Below, piece by piece: positions 37,624 to 48,720 of a DNA stretch of 64,000 nt. The notes beneath the pieces are model-generated. The model had not been told where the DNA came from. It made no database searches and worked only from the letters and a program-made list of their open reading frames with translations. The stretch is from the NCBI RefSeq assembly GCF_021347895.1, contig NC_067123.1, positions 37,931,571-37,995,570 of the forward strand, given 5' to 3'. The position numbers were made by a program, and so were the translations under genes. The first letter of the stretch is position 1. Each line of letters opens with the position of its first letter. This stretch comes from Acanthochromis polyacanthus. Its lineage: Eukaryota > Chordata > Actinopteri > Pomacentridae.

Positions 37624-38099
37624 AGCTGTGACAGAGAGAAAGAGAACGAGGCAGGCTGCTTAGAGGAGTGAGAGAGCCAAGGAAGAAATAAGGAACACAT
37701 TTTACAAGAGCAGAAAGAGGGAGGATCGCAGACGAGGGACTCCTTCTCCACTGGACACCCAGGACACAGTCACTGTGTTTTTTTTTCACTCATCTACTAG
37801 CTGGAACTCAGTGGATTGACTAACCAACCAGTGGATTTTCTTTTTTAATATACTCTTGTGTCACATCGTTCAGAAACTGGGATCTCTGTTCTCCGTCCTC
37901 TCGCTGGCTCAACCCCTACAGACTGAGATTGCTTTCTGTGTCTGTGCTCAGCTCTCGGGTTGTGATTCTGCCCCCCCCCCCTTCACTCAAAGTGCATCTG
38001 TCGGCAACCGGCGGTGAGGATATCTCCCCCTCTGTCAAACAGGACAGCACGCAGCCACCGTCGAATCAGGCTCCAGAGGCGAGAGGAGAAAGTGTGTGC

Positions 38100-38105
38100 A
38101 TGTAA
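38100..38105 (+). promoter_or_regulatory. Start-stop element (ATG TAA) in the 5' UTR
   Basis: The only ATG between 37330 and the RBMS3 start codon is followed directly by TAA. Minimal start-stop elements are known to hold initiating ribosomes and lower downstream translation. The same bases (cat-gtaaga) also resemble a 5' splice donor. If that donor is used, the element is destroyed in the spliced message. Confidence 0.4.
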
Positions 38106-38715
38106 GAGAGAGAACGAGAGAGAGGGGCAGTGAGAGAGAGTCAGATTCACAGTGTGTTTGAGAGAGAGGCAGATTAAAGCCCAGGCGAAAGACTGGAGAG
38201 AAACAGCTTAAATAGAGAAGTGAACCTATACGTCCTCTCCCGTTTTCCTCACCATTCCTTTCCTCTTCCTCTCCTTCTCCTCTTCCTCTCCCATTTTCCA
38301 ACATTCATAGGACTGCCAGAGCTACTGCCACCTGCACCTCCTCGCGTCTTCTCTTTCCTCTTCTTCCTCTACCTCACCCTTATTACTATCCGATAGCGGT
38401 CTCGGTTCGAGCACTTGTGGAAATATTTCCATTGAACTGGCAGCGAGAGACCGAGTGAGGATCCATCTGATCCTGAGTCTCAGTAAGGCACAGTTCACCA
38501 GGAGCTTCCCCGTCAGAGGCGGACCTTCTCCCAGCCACTGTCCACCACGCAGACCCAGCCTTCTCCCTGGAGGACCAGCTTGCGACACAGTGGTGCGGAC
38601 AGCGAAGACAGGAATTGCACAGTCCCCTCCGTTGCCTCTACCCCATTGCTAGCTACTTGGCAGCTCCCGCCCCCGTGTCACCATTCCCTGCCTCAGTGCT
38701 AAGGATTCCAGCTAC

Positions 38716-38790
38716 ATGGGCAAGCGATTGGAGCAGCAGCCAATGTACCCTCAGTACACCTACTACTACCCCCACTATCTCCAGACCAAG
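38716..38790 (+). CDS. rbms3: RBMS3 first coding exon (RNA-binding motif, single-stranded-interacting protein 3)
   Basis: The exon starts at ATG 38716 and ends in phase 0 after 25 codons at a gtatgc donor (38791). The peptide starts MGKRLEQQ and continues MYPQYTYYYPHYLQTK, the tyrosine-rich N-terminus that marks RBMS3. RBMS1 has a related but different YATYYYPQYLQAK-type end, and the KRLEQ start points to RBMS3. The family (MSSP/SCR) binds single-stranded DNA and A/U-rich RNA through two RRM domains encoded by later exons outside this window. RBMS3 is mainly cytoplasmic and is reported to stabilise target mRNAs in mesenchymal tissue and TGF-beta-related contexts. The start is supported by the ATG-free 405 bases before it. 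No further RBMS3 exon is recognised downstream to 64000. Confidence 0.92.
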
Positions 38791-40568
38791 GTATGCCACT
38801 CTTCTTTCATTCCTCAAGCCCACTCATCTACTCCTACTCTCCTACCCTGTCTCCCTCCCGCCTTTCCTCATCCTCACCACCCACTCCCCCCTTCTCCTGT
38901 ATTCCATCCCCTTCCACATCCTCCTCTCATCTCTGAGTGGAGATGGGATTTGGTGGATGGCTGTTGGAGGCTCCATGGTTTCAGATGGCAGGTACCTCGT
39001 TGGACTTTGGACGTCTCTGTCGGTGTGTGCGCATGTGTCACTGAGTGAATGATCAGGGGTTAGGGATCAAGGTTTCGGCTTCCTGTTAGTCCAACCTGCT
39101 GGACCGTAACCGGGATCTGTCTGGTAACCTCCATCCATCACTTGCCTGCAAGCAGCTGAGCACTAAATGGTATGATGTGTAACATTTTAAATAGCATGTA
39201 TAGTAGATTCAGCGGCATATCTTAATCAAAATTAACAACTGACACCTCTTTTAGTGAAAATAAAAGAACAAGCATTCAGAATTAGTCTACTAATGAAGTG
39301 TTTGCAAGCTGAATACAGGCCATCATTTAAAAGCTTCAATGCCACTTTTCTGAAAGAGCCAAATAAAACATCTAATTATGAAGTCGCTAATTCGCTCGAC
39401 AGAACAAACGTACTGCTGTAGTGCTTTACGAGAGGGCAAACAGACGAGGAGCTTTTCCCTTTCTATGGTGATGGTATAGTTCTGACACAGACCAGGCATG
39501 AGGAAGGCTGCCCGTGTTTGTTCTAGTTGTAGTATGCATCAGTGCCTCTGGGATGGAAGCCCAGGCTCGGGCCCCGATGGCTGCCAGGACATTGGCTGGG
39601 CACACTATCCAGACATCATCAAGGGATTAAAATGGAAGCCTTTTGGGGATTACTTTATTTGTTTTTCTACCACATGCGTAACACTAATTTCTCTCTATTA
39701 TCGTGATGGTGTGAGATGCACAGCCGTGGCAGAATAACATGCTGCAGGTGTGCAATTGAACTTTGTGCAGTAGTTAAATTAAGTCTCATTTGGTGACTGG
39801 AGTAGCGATGCATTTTAGATTATTACTTCAAAATTAGACAGAAGTCAAACACGTGATTATTCTTGTCACAAATTCACATTTTTTGTGATCTCATGTGGCT
39901 ATTGTATAGCCTCAGTTGCATGAATAGAGTAAGAAACACTGTAAAACTGAACACGGTTCGTTCCAACCTTCGGCTCCTGACACTGAATGACTGAACAGAG
40001 TTGTAGGCTATTAAAGATATAAAAAGAATATTGTTCTGGTATTGGTTCCAAACATCAACTGCTTTATTAGCATCAGTGCTTAGCTTGAAAACTAAAAGTT
40101 CAAATGTGTCAATTCTGCTCTATTTATACCAATAAAACGAAGCAGGAAAAATGGTTTAAGCGAACTATTTATGAGTAAAATCGATAAAGCACAATAAAGC
40201 AAATTACGGGCGGTGTTTTCATCCTTTTCCATGTGGAGCTGCATTTTGAACCATTGCACTTCCAGCCGGGAGGACCTGACTGCAGCCCCACCTGGCAGTC
40301 CACTAGCTCTCCCCCTGATTTATAGTTTAATACATTTGTACTGCTGCCATATGGCTTCCCTCTCCCTCCCACCCCCTCCTCTACTCCTACCATCATCCTG
40401 CTCTCCCTCCCTCCCTCCTCCCCCTTCTCATATCTCAGAGTTGCTCATCTCGAGGGCCTCTCAATCAAGGCATGCCCCTCCGTTCTCCCATCCCTCCCTC
40501 CCTCGCACTTTTCTTTCCCCCTCTTCCTCCCGCCTCTCACTTTCTGCCTCCCCTCGCTGTTGCAACAG

Positions 40569-40610
40569 GGCCCTCTGCCTCCTCCGCCGATGCTGCAGTT
40601 CACTCCCAAG
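40569..40610 (+). CDS. Possible 42-nt in-frame microexon in RBMS3 intron 1
   Basis: A long C/T tract (40495-40560) ends gttgcaacag, followed by 42 open bases and then gtcagc. The piece is 14 codons in phase 0 at both ends (GPLPPPPMLQFTPK). It could sit between RBMS3 exon 1, which ends in phase 0, and exon 2. The added peptide is proline-rich, in keeping with the low-complexity N-terminus. The donor (AAG then gtcagc) is only moderate, and C/T-rich DNA here makes chance acceptors likely. No known RBMS3 isoform with this peptide is recalled. Confidence 0.25.
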
Positions 40611-41578
40611 GTCAGCGCAGATCTGATCTTGCCACCGTCAGCGTTTGACGCATCCTTGGGCGAGCTGCTAGGGTCCTGTGTCATGCAAACGAGACCCAAA
40701 GTGGAGCGTGTGGACCAGAGGAGCACGCATTTCCCTTTTTCTAAATCCGCGGCCAACATTCATATTCATTTTTATGGTTAGTTAGCGTAGCCAGTGGCCT
40801 TGTAGGTTGATATGACAGAGCCACAGACAGGGTCAGTAGGAGAAAGGGAGGCTGGGAGAGAGGCCAGAGTGTTAGGCAATGTGGCCAAGAGGGCTGTGGA
40901 GAGCTATCTCACGCTCTCATTAATGATCATTGATAGCTCGATTACAGAGAGGGGAGAAGGGCCTTGGCTGGCAGGTCCACACCACTTGACAGAATCACAT
41001 GACTGTTACTTTGGCCTTGCGTTTGCACACTGACACACACAAATTCACTGCAAGTTCCCTTTTGTGGATGCATACACTCTGATAAGTTTAAAGTCACAGA
41101 CGTCTTTCTGTTTATCTTAATCAATGTGCGACCTCCCAAGAGATGTGGATGGTGCAGCATAAATATAATGCAAGTGGAGTGTAACTGATATCAAACTGTT
41201 ATTCTCGCCTCGTTTTTATGACACATATTTGATTCTATGTGTGGAAACTTCATAGATCGTATGTGCCAACAGGATTATCATAAAAAAATGGAGCTAAATA
41301 ATGCCGTAATGGTATGACAGATGAAGCGGACTCACCTTCTAAATTTGGGGTCCCCTCTGTATGTCTGTATTATATTCTAATTTAATGGAGTTCTTTGATG
41401 CTGTCCAGCGTGTGCTAGTCAGCCCAGATTAGAATGTGAAAGTCAGAGAATGAGATGAAACAATAACATTTGGCTTTCTATTGATTAGTGCAGTGGGGCG
41501 TAGCATGTGCTTCTCTTTAGCTGAATTATTGATTCCTGAAAGAGGATTTGTGTGTCCGTGTGTGCACGTTGGCGTGTC

Positions 41579-41582
<4 letters not shown>

Positions 41583-41616
<34 letters not shown>
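41583..41616. repeat. (TG)n microsatellite, 34 bp
   Basis: A perfect TG run within RBMS3 intron 1. Confidence 0.95.
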
Positions 41617-41617
<1 letters not shown>

Positions 41618-43862
41618 CTTTTATATGAGGTTATGGCTGGGGGGAGCTGGCAGGATGTTGCTTTGATGAAAGGATCCTTTAAAGGCCCTATTTCTGTCTA
41701 TTCCCCGGATGATCAGTCCATGGAGTCATTTACTGAAATTCAGCCTTTATTCAGCCTGTGTCTTTCTGCGTGAGCTTGATGGTTAGTGCTGTTCACAGCT
41801 TGCTGTGCATTCAACTTTAATGATAGGTAATAGATGTGCATCATAAATGAGAAAATTACAGTAAAATGCCTCAGCCAGGTCCCAGCCAGACCCCTCCCCG
41901 CGCCCGTGAGAACAATTACAGCACACAGCACTGTTATTGTTGTTTCATGGTAGTGTTTAGGGAAGAATATGATTTTTTAACTAAGTGTGTGCTCCAAGTG
42001 CCGTTTTAACTCAATGACAGGCGTTTTCAGGTCTGTTTCATTATCACACACACACACAACTCTCAATAGGAACTCTCAAATTACCTCTAATTTGCCTTGA
42101 ATATCCGCAGTAAATTCTGCCTCTGTTGTGATATTTAGTTGGCTCCACTGTTGTTGAACTGTATGTACCTGATGCTGCTGTACCCTTCTGCTGTTACGCC
42201 ACGGATGGGCTAGGTCATTACATGCTTAATGTCAGTGATCGCACACGCAGGCAAACACACAAAGACACACGCTCTTGCACTGTGATCTGGGAGCTGGCAG
42301 GCCTCTGTGTTTCAGCCAGACGAGTACATACAGAATCTGAGAAGCCGAGAGGGGCAGATTGAGGTAGATTTAGCGGCGGCTAATGTCCCTGGCCTTAAGT
42401 AAACACCAGTCAATGAAGCCCTTTGAGAGGATCTGTGCCTGTGTCTGCCCCTGCCATAGGCATCATTTATACTCCGTCTAATTCTTTATAAATGGAGGGA
42501 AAGGTTGTATGTGGGTGAGAAGGAAAGACAGAGTGGAGGGGTGGATATTACAGGGAGGGTAAGCGCCAGTTAAAAGCAAGGAAAAGGGTTTGGTTACATT
42601 CTACGGGTTGATCTATTGTGCTGCAGAAATAACAACAGAGCCAATCTAAATCCTCCTTTAATGCCTCGATTGAGGAAAAAGGGAAACATAGAGACAACAG
42701 GGAAGGGAGGGGGGGGGGGGGGCAGATTTACATAGACATACAGTGGAGAGCAAGCAAAATCAAAAGCAGAGAGAAGGGACTTGTTTCCAAAGTCTTTCAT
42801 TAAATCAGTTATCAGTGCCGTAAAACTCAGCTCCGTCTTCGCTGATGTGGTTCTGCTTTGAAGAGTTTATCAAGCGTTTTAAGAGGGGAAATATACCCAG
42901 CTTGTATTACATTTCCTGTAGCCCAGCCCTGTTTTGAGTCTGGGACAATATGTTCTTATTAGTACCAAGACAGGGGTAATAGAAGTCATTTCCCCATGTG
43001 TAAATCTTAAGTATGTGCTTCACAACTGAATGCCCAAAACAAAACGCATCTCCCGCCTTCCTGTAAATTAACTTATCATGCGTTCACTCTGAGCTCACTC
43101 ATGTTGTCAGGTGTTTTATCTGGAGCTCTAGTTTGCTGTCTTTTTCCCATGTTTCCCCAATCTTTCACCTCAGAGTCAGGGAGCTTTTTGATAATTAATA
43201 AATGTGTATCTCCTGTTTTGATCTGCCTCATCCAGCTTTAAAATGCCTCCGTGTCAGTCAGTGGGGCAGAAAACTCTATTTATTTGCCACAGCCTTTGTC
43301 TGCATGCATGCACACAGTGCAGTGGGGGGTTCTCTTAAACAGCCCAGCCCTGTCTGCACACCCGTACATTAAGGCTGTGTTTGCATTACTGCTTCTCGCG
43401 GCCTCTCCTTCGGTACAGCACTGAGCACGCTGCTGAGACCTGGCCCTTTGCATGCTGCCTTCCTCATCTCATTACAGCTGCTTTACCAGAGTGCTCTCTC
43501 AAGATTGATATCCATTTTGTTAGAAGAGGAATGGAGGAACATACAAAGGAGAGGGAGAATCTTGTTTATAGTCTGTGGGCGGTATTTGTAAAGATGGGAG
43601 GAGGAACCTGTTCTGTATTAGCTTTGGAGTAGCAGCAACGTTGCATGTGTGCTTATACTGAATAGTTTTCGAGCGCAGATGGTGCATGTACGTACAGTTT
43701 AAGTCAATTCTTAAGTTTGAACTTTACAAAGTCACAACTGGTGGACAAATATTGTGTTTGCGACAGACTGTGTGATCGGTAAATGGTCTGGCGCTTCGAG
43801 TGAAGGTCTCAGAACCAGGTCACATATTTCTTCTCTCCACACCACTCTTCTGTTATATTGAA

Positions 43863-44205
43863 GTGTCCTTGAGCAAGTCTCAGAACAAAGTACCTGCTCA
43901 CTCACTGGAGGTTGCTGTAAAAAAACTAACAAAAAAAAACGAGCATCCAAGATAAATGCCTAAAACATAAAATGGTATGCTTGGTGGTGGAGTTCTTGCC
44001 CCGGGGAATCTTGTCTCTGAACTCTCCTTCCCTGACCATCTGGAGATAACCGGCGACTCCAGTCTGTGCTGTAAGAAGGAAGAGCTCCTACCTGTGTGGT
44101 GAAATGGGGCATATGGGGAGAGTGGAAGTAGTGCAGGGAATAGGTCGAGTTCCTCTCAACCAGAAAACCCGGGTTAAGACACTGAACCCCCACTAACTTC
44201 CGAAA
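43863..44205 (+). repeat. Possible interrupted SINE tail
   Basis: The phrase gtgtccttgagcaag (43864-43878) and the phrase aagacactgaacccccac (44175-44192) are adjacent in a common fish SINE, but here about 300 bp lie between them. The intervening DNA has no clear ends or duplicated target, so this may be two separate fragments. A weak call. Confidence 0.25.
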
Positions 44206-46639
44206 GACTGCTGTGAACCGAGAGAGAGACGTGCACACACAAACCTCACTGTATCAAATATATTGTGCATCTGAACTTGTCGTGACAGGTGGTCAGGCGT
44301 ATCTGTATATATCTAGCCTGACTTGAATTCGGATTTTCACTGCATTAGGATTATTTTCCTCAAAATGCGGAGCCCTTTTCTTTGAGAAATGAAACGGTTT
44401 TGATGGGATGAGCGTTCTGAGTTTTCACAGTATTCCTACAGAGGGAAAGAGGCATGCAGAGACCACAGAAAGCAAGATGGAGACAGACAGCAAAGACGTT
44501 TCAGATTTAGAGCCAGATGAAATAAGACACATGATGTGCCCCTCAAACCCACCAGTGCACCAGGACTCTACAAATACACCTGCTTTTTTCCTCTGTCTTG
44601 TTTTTACTAGCATTTCTTTCTGTAACACAGTGTCTGCCTGGAGCTGTCTAGTCTGGCCCACTGTTTCAGTCTTCTGCCTCTCTGGCAAGGGCCTTGCCTG
44701 GCGTTTTCACGCTCTATTTTCTCTCTTCCCCTTTTTGCCTCTGAATATGGTGGGGTACAGTCTCAAAATTTGGTCTCTTTTCATCTTTGACTGTTTATGT
44801 ATCCCCCTCACTTTTGCTCAAATCACTCTTTCTTGTTCCTGTTTTTGCCAAGAACTCCCTTCATCTTTAAATTCTCTTTCATGTTGTTTCTCTTTATAAT
44901 TACTCTTTCCCATCCTCCATCGCTTTTGCATGCCTCTCCTTCTATTTCCGGGAGCCCCTGCTGTCTGCTGGGCCTGGTGTCCTGCCATCTGTGCAGGATG
45001 ACATGAGTGACACCTCCTGTGTCAGACTCCTTTAATACATACAGCTCATATCAACATACAGGAGAACATATGGGATACAGTAACAGTCAAATACACCTAA
45101 AACCTTATATGAGTTCATTTCAAGTGAATGTGTTCCATCCAAAACAAATACATTTAGGTGAATATGTTTAATCAGTGATTATCAACTTTCTTGGAGAGGA
45201 AATAAAAGGTTTTCAAACTTTGTTGGAACTTCAGCTGGCTTTTGTTTCTGCTCAATAGATACTGAATAAAATGTCTGATTAAGACTGGGTCTTTTCAGTG
45301 TTCAATAACTTTCCCTCATTTTTTATTTTTTGGCAACATCCTGAGAGTGGCTGCTCTACACAGAGCACTTCTCATATTATATGAACAACTGAATTCCTTA
45401 AATTTCCCTGTTTCTATCTGTAAATGTCATACATGTATTTAGTGCACATTTTCTTTGTTTCGATTCGCCGCAGAATGCTTGACCCGGCTGTGAGCTATTG
45501 TGTGTCCCCAAGGAGGGATGCAAAATGTCCTCAAATTGAAATGATGAAAACCATGGATGAATTCATCAACTCTGCTAATGTGAACCGCATAGCTGTACAC
45601 AGAAAGGGAAAATAATATCTTGGCCCCAAATGAGGGGAAGATGGTAGAGAGCAGAATGGGAAGAAGAGGAGTTGGGTCAGGACAGCAGAGCGAGCTGGTG
45701 GTGAAGGATGTGAGACACGTGCTAGAGAAGGGTGAGGGAGGGGGAAGTAAATGCACCTCGTGAGAGACAGACAGGCAGTGAGCTAGAGAAGGGCTTTTGT
45801 TGCTCTGGTGTAACTGAAGCTCTCTGTGTCTGCTGCGTCTTTCGCCCTACCTTTGGTATGCCGGTTCACATGGGGATTACTCAGGTTGCTGGTGTAGCGA
45901 CAACGGCGGTGGAAGGGTGGGAGGAGGTGAGGAGGTGGAGGTGGTGGCTCGGCATGGTAGCATTCACTGACTCAGACTCAGCCAGGGTAATTGCTCCTGC
46001 ATTTTTAAAGAGTGGCTGCTGCATGTGCTTTGAGGAGAAGCGCTCCAGAGGATCTTTGCAAAGCTCCCAGTGCAGCAGAACTGTCTTTTCACCTTCCTGG
46101 CTGAGGGCATCTGAGGAAGGCCAACGCCTGCTTTATATGTTCATGTCTAATCAGACCTAAATATCTCTTCGTTGTCTCTTCTTGCTCTATGAGACCCTGG
46201 CCGCTCCTCTTCTAATGAATTCATAATCAAATTGTCATGAGTGATGGTGTTGTGAATTTAATATGTTAATCACATGAAGCCCTTGTCCACGTGAAGTGCT
46301 GTAAAAACTATTTTCCCATGCCGATCCTGATTGCATTGTCCAGAAAAAACGAGTGGTCCCACGGTTTTGTTATGCACATATGGTTTCTACTTAGAACTGG
46401 GCTGTAGTCCTAGTCTGTGGTCTGCCTCATAACCATGTTATTGTAAACTAAGGACACCTAATGGTGATGAATTCCTAATCTAAACAGTCTGCTATGTAGC
46501 TGATGGTGTGCATTCTATTAAATTGATTTCCTGGAAAGTCTTGCAACCAAAAAAAAAAGGAAAAAAAGGAGTGCAGTTTTCTCTTCTTCTCTGGGAAAAC
46601 CACCTGTGAGAAGGCGGAAATATCTGCAGTATCATTTTT

Positions 46640-47560
46640 CACTATCGTCTTTCATTTACCTAATGATTTCTTAGCGTGACTAAAAGATAAATGCATTAGC
46701 TGTGTACATCTCACTCTGAGGAATTTACATTTCCATTGTCGCTGTACAAACTGACGACCTGGTGTCTTCACCCACATATTCAGATGTGGAAACTGGAGGA
46801 GACACCAGCTACAGACATGCAAATGGAGGTGTAGCCTTACCGCTGTGATTACAGTAGGAGGCCCCGGTCGCCCCTCTGCTAAACACACACATCGGCTGCC
46901 TGCAACATTTACTCTACACAGCTGCATTAGTAGTGGCAGGCTCAATGAAAATACCGTGTCACGCATAGTTTGAAAAATGGCTCCGGAAAAAGCCAATTCT
47001 GCCATGAATGAGGATAAGCAAATAGGCATGAGGGCTTGAATGGCTGCCAGTCCTGTCAGATTCCCCCTCTCACCCAGCCACAATGAGCTCCTATACAAAT
47101 AAGAATACGTGCACCAATTTAGCACAGCAGATGAACCTTGCGAAGCCTTGCCGAGCAAGTGGGGGATTACCAAGAGCAAACAGGCCTTTCTCCTGGCTTT
47201 ATTTGAGTTAAATGACTCAAGCCACCCTCTTAGATTTTGCCTGAATGGTTTCTTTGGCAGAACCTTCCACTGCTCCAGCCACTTTGGAGGCCACAACATG
47301 TGCACATTAGTCAGCGTATGGAAAAACACTGAGTGGGACAGGTAGGCGGCATGAATTACATTGCAAGGACACCGATGCGGTGAGCAAGGCGAGCCGGCAG
47401 AGTCGCAAACCAGGATAAATGGTAAGAAAAGAAAAGGAGAAAGCCCTCGGCGTGATAGAGTCCAATTGGAGGAGAGATTATTATTCTTCACCAGTAATTA
47501 GTAGCACATAAACAGCCATTGGCAACAGAATTAAAAAGTGTCATTATGATATGTAGGCTC
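46640..47560. other. Candidate conserved non-coding element (intronic)
   Basis: There are about 900 bp of balanced composition with no repeats or microsatellites, containing homeodomain and E-box-like words (tcaccagtaattagtagc at 47489-47506, gagttaaatgactcaagcc at 47205-47223). An unusually long minus-strand open frame (46652-47491) exists but has no ATG in its first 64 codons and no domain. Long stop-free frames without coding signal are often a side effect of conservation. Conservation itself was not tested. Confidence 0.4.
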
Positions 47561-48202
47561 CATACAAGATGCCGGCTCTCTCCCTTTTCACTAGTTAATC
47601 ATGTAGCCTTGCAGACACCCCCTGTGCACATATGGAGAGGGTAAGGGTTCAGTTTGTAGCAGGTGAATTCCTGAAAATGACAAACCTATTGGAGGGTTTG
47701 ATGCAGAGCACTAGCTTCTCTTTGTACAGTCTGCACTGAGGCAAAAGCTATCTGCTCTATCTCCCCTTTCCCCCCTAAATTATTAAGGTCACCTACATTT
47801 CAGAGAGAAACAGTAGGACAGAGAGTGTGGAAGCCAGAGGAAATGCACGCAGGAATCAGTGCTTTTACGTGCTTCTAAGACAAATCTTTCTTTAAAAAAA
47901 ATATGCACAACCTGACTGCCACAAGTGTTAAGAAAAAAAATGATAATGTTAGCGTTTGTGTGCTCATACAGCTGATGAATACTGATGTTTTCATCTTCCT
48001 GTATTTTTTTTTTTTTGTCCTTGGGCTCTTATGAAAATGTTAGAAAACAGTGGCTTTGAAAAACAGTTAGTTACTAATTCCCTGTCTGCTTTCTCTCTCT
48101 CATTAGCTGTCTTGAGTACCCTGTGGAAGACTTGTATCCATTATTTATCTCTAGCCCCAAAAAACAACAGCTGCATGCTTGTGTAACCGCCATATGTTGT
48201 GC

Positions 48203-48224
48203 TTCTCCCAACATATTGGGAGAA
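48203..48224. repeat. Short perfect inverted repeat
   Basis: Nine-base arms (ttctcccaa at 48203-48211, ttgggagaa at 48216-48224) flank a four-base spacer. It has no poly-T behind it and no known function. Confidence 0.6.
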
Positions 48225-48449
48225 ATCCTGCTGTATAGGGAGCTTTATATCAACCCATGGAGATCTGTATCAAGCCTCATGCAGACACGCTGCACTTGAA
48301 TTGTTTCCTAAAAGCTTATTTTTCAAGCCATCAATGCAAAATGCAGTCGAAACTTCCCACAACTTAAAGCTATATTGGGCAATTAACCACAGTGGCACCT
48401 CGCCGAGTATTTTCGGATGCTCCAGCTCCACTGGAAGCGTCAGACGGTG

Positions 48450-48720
48450 AGCAGAGAAGAGGGTCACATTAGGATTCAGCCGATAAAGCAATAAACCCTT
48501 GTAGGAGCTGCAGTCGGCGCCATTCAGAGCAGATTCTGTGTCCTCAGCACTTTGGGCCCGCAATTAATCACTAAGCTGACATTACCCTGCCTTCCCGCGA
48601 ACGTTGGATAAACACCGTGAGCACAGCGAGCCAACGTTCACCACCACAGAACTGGCGCAATCGTTAGGACGACTGTTGACGCTCGTCTCGCTCAGAAATG
48701 TTTAGGAACTCCGTGCCCCA
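48450..48720. other. Candidate conserved non-coding element (intronic)
   Basis: The block is a compact, repeat-free, CG-containing stretch in otherwise AT-rich intron (cccgcaattaatcactaagc at 48556-48575; paired aacgtt words near 48600 and 48632). It may be an enhancer-type element. This is based on sequence appearance alone. Confidence 0.3.

Larger units (their letters stand above)
37330..38715 (+). promoter_or_regulatory. RBMS3 promoter and long 5' UTR region
   Basis: Over these 1386 bases before the start codon only one ATG occurs (38100), where about 20 would be expected at random. That one is followed immediately by TAA. Stop codons are frequent in all frames, so it is not coding. Such a loss of upstream ATGs is the mark of a 5' UTR. 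The last 405 bases (38311-38715) are ATG-free and GC-rich. A GA run (37570-37622) and an 11-C run (37971-37981) lie inside. A possible UTR intron could use gtaaga at 38102 and the pyrimidine-rich acceptor ending at 38310. No TATA box can be assigned. The transcription start is not determined. Confidence 0.6.

Noticed and set aside
37241..37789. Frames rich in Arg/Glu or Ser/Leu around the GA run
   Set aside because: They are translations of the GA microsatellite. The + strand frame from 37420 starts with GTG, and the region lacks ATGs.
38615..39052. 145-codon frame overlapping RBMS3 exon 1
   Set aside because: It starts at TTG, is in a different frame from RBMS3, and continues into the intron past the donor.
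40213..40759. Pro/Ser-rich frames on both strands
   Set aside because: They result from a C/T-rich tract. Only the 42-nt piece at 40569-40610 has paired splice-like sites, and it is listed as a candidate.
46652..47491. 279-codon minus-strand frame as a gene
   Set aside because: It begins with GTG, lacks ATG for 64 codons and shows no domain, and it lies in intron 1. The lack of stops is better explained by DNA constraint or chance.
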